A stretch of DNA of 14,885 bases from Deltaproteobacteria bacterium (GTDB lineage: Bacteria > Desulfobacterota > Binatia > UBA9968): the NCBI GenBank assembly GCA_023250495.1, contig JAHFAP010000051.1:1-14885 (forward strand), in the 5' to 3' direction. Below the pieces are notes generated by a model. It did no database searches. It worked only from the letters and a program-made list of their open reading frames with translations, and had not been told where the DNA came from. The first letter of the stretch is position 1. The number at the start of each line of letters is the position of its first letter. A program made the position numbers and the translations under genes. This document shows, piece after piece, positions 13,993-14,885 of this stretch.

Positions 13993-14885
13993 ATGAAGCG
14001 AACATTTTGGGCACTTCTGCCGGTGTTTTTGCTTCCGGCTTTGGGACTGACTCAGGAGCGAATCAAATTTCCTGTCGGCGTTTCTTCCAAGGTCCTCGGC
14101 TACGGCCATTTATGGGCCGCGTGGCGGCTGGGATACTTCGCCCGCGAAGGGCTCGACGCGGAGGTCGTGCTGATGCGCGGAACCGCCCCGGCCGTGCAGG
14201 CGTTGATAGCCGGCTCGATTTCCGCCGGGCTCGTGGCGAACGACGGACCCATAGCGGCGGTGGAACAAGGTATGGACCTCATCATGGTCGCCAGCAGCAG
14301 CAAGATCACGCACATGATCATCGGCGGGAAAAACTATAAAACCTACGAAGATCTGCGCGGCGCGACCATCGGCTCTTCCACGCTGACTTCAGGCACGGCA
14401 TTTGTCCTGCGACGGGCGCTGAAGATCAAGGGTCTGGAATATCCGCGCGACTACAGGCTCCTCAACGTCGGGGGAACCTCTTCGTCCTTCGCGGCGCTGA
14501 GCGCCGGCCAGATCGCGGCGGCGATGATCGCCGTGCCAAATGCGTTTCAGGCTGAAGAGGCGGGATTCAATGTAATCGGGCGCGTGGCGGACATCTTCCC
14601 CAAATATCTGCTTTCGACGTATACGGTGAGACGCAGTTGGGCGGAGAAGAACCGACCGCGCGTCGTCCATTTTTTGAGGGCCGTGCTCCAGGCGAAGAAA
14701 TGGTTCGAGCAAGACAAAAAGGCCGCCATCGAATTTTTAGCCAAGGAATTTCAACTCACGCCCAGCCTCGCAGAGAGAGGACTCGACTACTACCTCACGA
14801 ACCAGGCGTGGCATCCGGAGCTCGAGATCGAAATGGATGGATTGAAAACGGTGGTGGAGATCTACGCGGAGCAGACCGGGATGAA
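13993..14885 (+). CDS. ABC transporter substrate-binding protein, NMT1/THI5-SsuA type, partial (cut by right edge)
   Basis: The first 297 residues of a second periplasmic binding protein are visible; the frame is open to the window end, and the family's usual 320-340 residues suggest only a few dozen are missing. A signal peptide MKRTFWALLPVFLLPALGLT precedes the mature start QERIKFPVGVSS. WAAWRLGYFAREGLDAEVVL, VQALIAGSISAGLVANDGPI and YEDLRGATIGSSTLTSGTAF mark the same fold and domain order as the divergent neighbour, so the two are paralogues, but they are clearly different in sequence and probably bind different ligands. ATG 13993 follows GGAGGG by 8 bases, and a TTGACA promoter lies just upstream. 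Permease and ATPase genes may follow beyond the edge. The ligand is unknown; an aromatic acid is a guess from the nearby operon. Confidence 0.9.
   Translation, partial: MKRTFWALLPVFLLPALGLTQERIKFPVGVSSKVLGYGHLWAAWRLGYFAREGLDAEVVLMRGTAPAVQALIAGSISAGLVANDGPIAAVEQGMDLIMVASSSKITHMIIGGKNYKTYEDLRGATIGSSTLTSGTAFVLRRALKIKGLEYPRDYRLLNVGGTSSSFAALSAGQIAAAMIAVPNAFQAEEAGFNVIGRVADIFPKYLLSTYTVRRSWAEKNRPRVVHFLRAVLQAKKWFEQDKKAAIEFLAKEFQLTPSLAERGLDYYLTNQAWHPELEIEMDGLKTVVEIYAEQTGM

Noticed and set aside
13914..14339. 141-codon plus-strand frame starting before the second binding protein
   Set aside because: It is in another frame from the binding protein, which has a signal peptide, promoter and family motifs.

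Overview
The window looks like chromosomal DNA of an uncultured, GC-rich (roughly 58-60% by eye) soil or subsurface bacterium. Strong AGGAGG-type ribosome binding sites, sigma70-like promoter hexamers and densely packed operons support a bacterial origin. The gene content (NMT1-like binding proteins, a molybdenum hydroxylase, UbiD, PaaK-type ligase and M24 proteins together) resembles metagenome genomes of the Deltaproteobacteria/Binatota/Rokubacteria kind. No marker gene is present, so the lineage is a guess. I see no rRNA, tRNA or CRISPR array.

Positions 1-9774 hold one minus-strand operon of eight genes. In transcription order they are a two-domain VOC (glyoxalase/dioxygenase fold) protein, two consecutive M24 'pita-bread' proteins, a PaaK-type aryl-CoA ligase, the small, large and medium subunits of a molybdenum hydroxylase of the 4-hydroxybenzoyl-CoA reductase type, and a UbiD decarboxylase that runs off the left edge. 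Gaps are 3-38 bases and two junctions are ATGA overlaps. The medium subunit has the four-cysteine insert that separates 4-hydroxybenzoyl-CoA reductase from ordinary xanthine dehydrogenases. This suggests a route in which an aromatic acid is activated to a CoA thioester and reductively dehydroxylated, with UbiD adding or removing a carboxyl group. Both M24 proteins have lost most metal ligands. The UbiD frame loses family resemblance near position 118, where the sequence also becomes more AT-rich, so an insertion or rearrangement boundary is possible.

A 183-base divergent intergenic region (9775-9957) carries a candidate operon promoter and a perfect 10-bp palindrome. It leads into a plus-strand ThDP enzyme (9958-11682) resembling benzoylformate decarboxylase. 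It could supply aromatic aldehydes or acids upstream of the ligase.

Positions 11683-12780 look like a separate accessory cassette: an unrecognised small protein overlapping a nucleotidyltransferase-fold protein, preceded by a short palindrome, in an arrangement like a toxin-antitoxin pair.

Positions 12822-14885 hold two divergently transcribed periplasmic substrate-binding proteins of the NMT1/SsuA type. Each has its own TTGACA promoter in the 175 bases between them. The right-hand one is cut by the window edge. They may import the substrate of the operon, but no permease or ATPase is in view.
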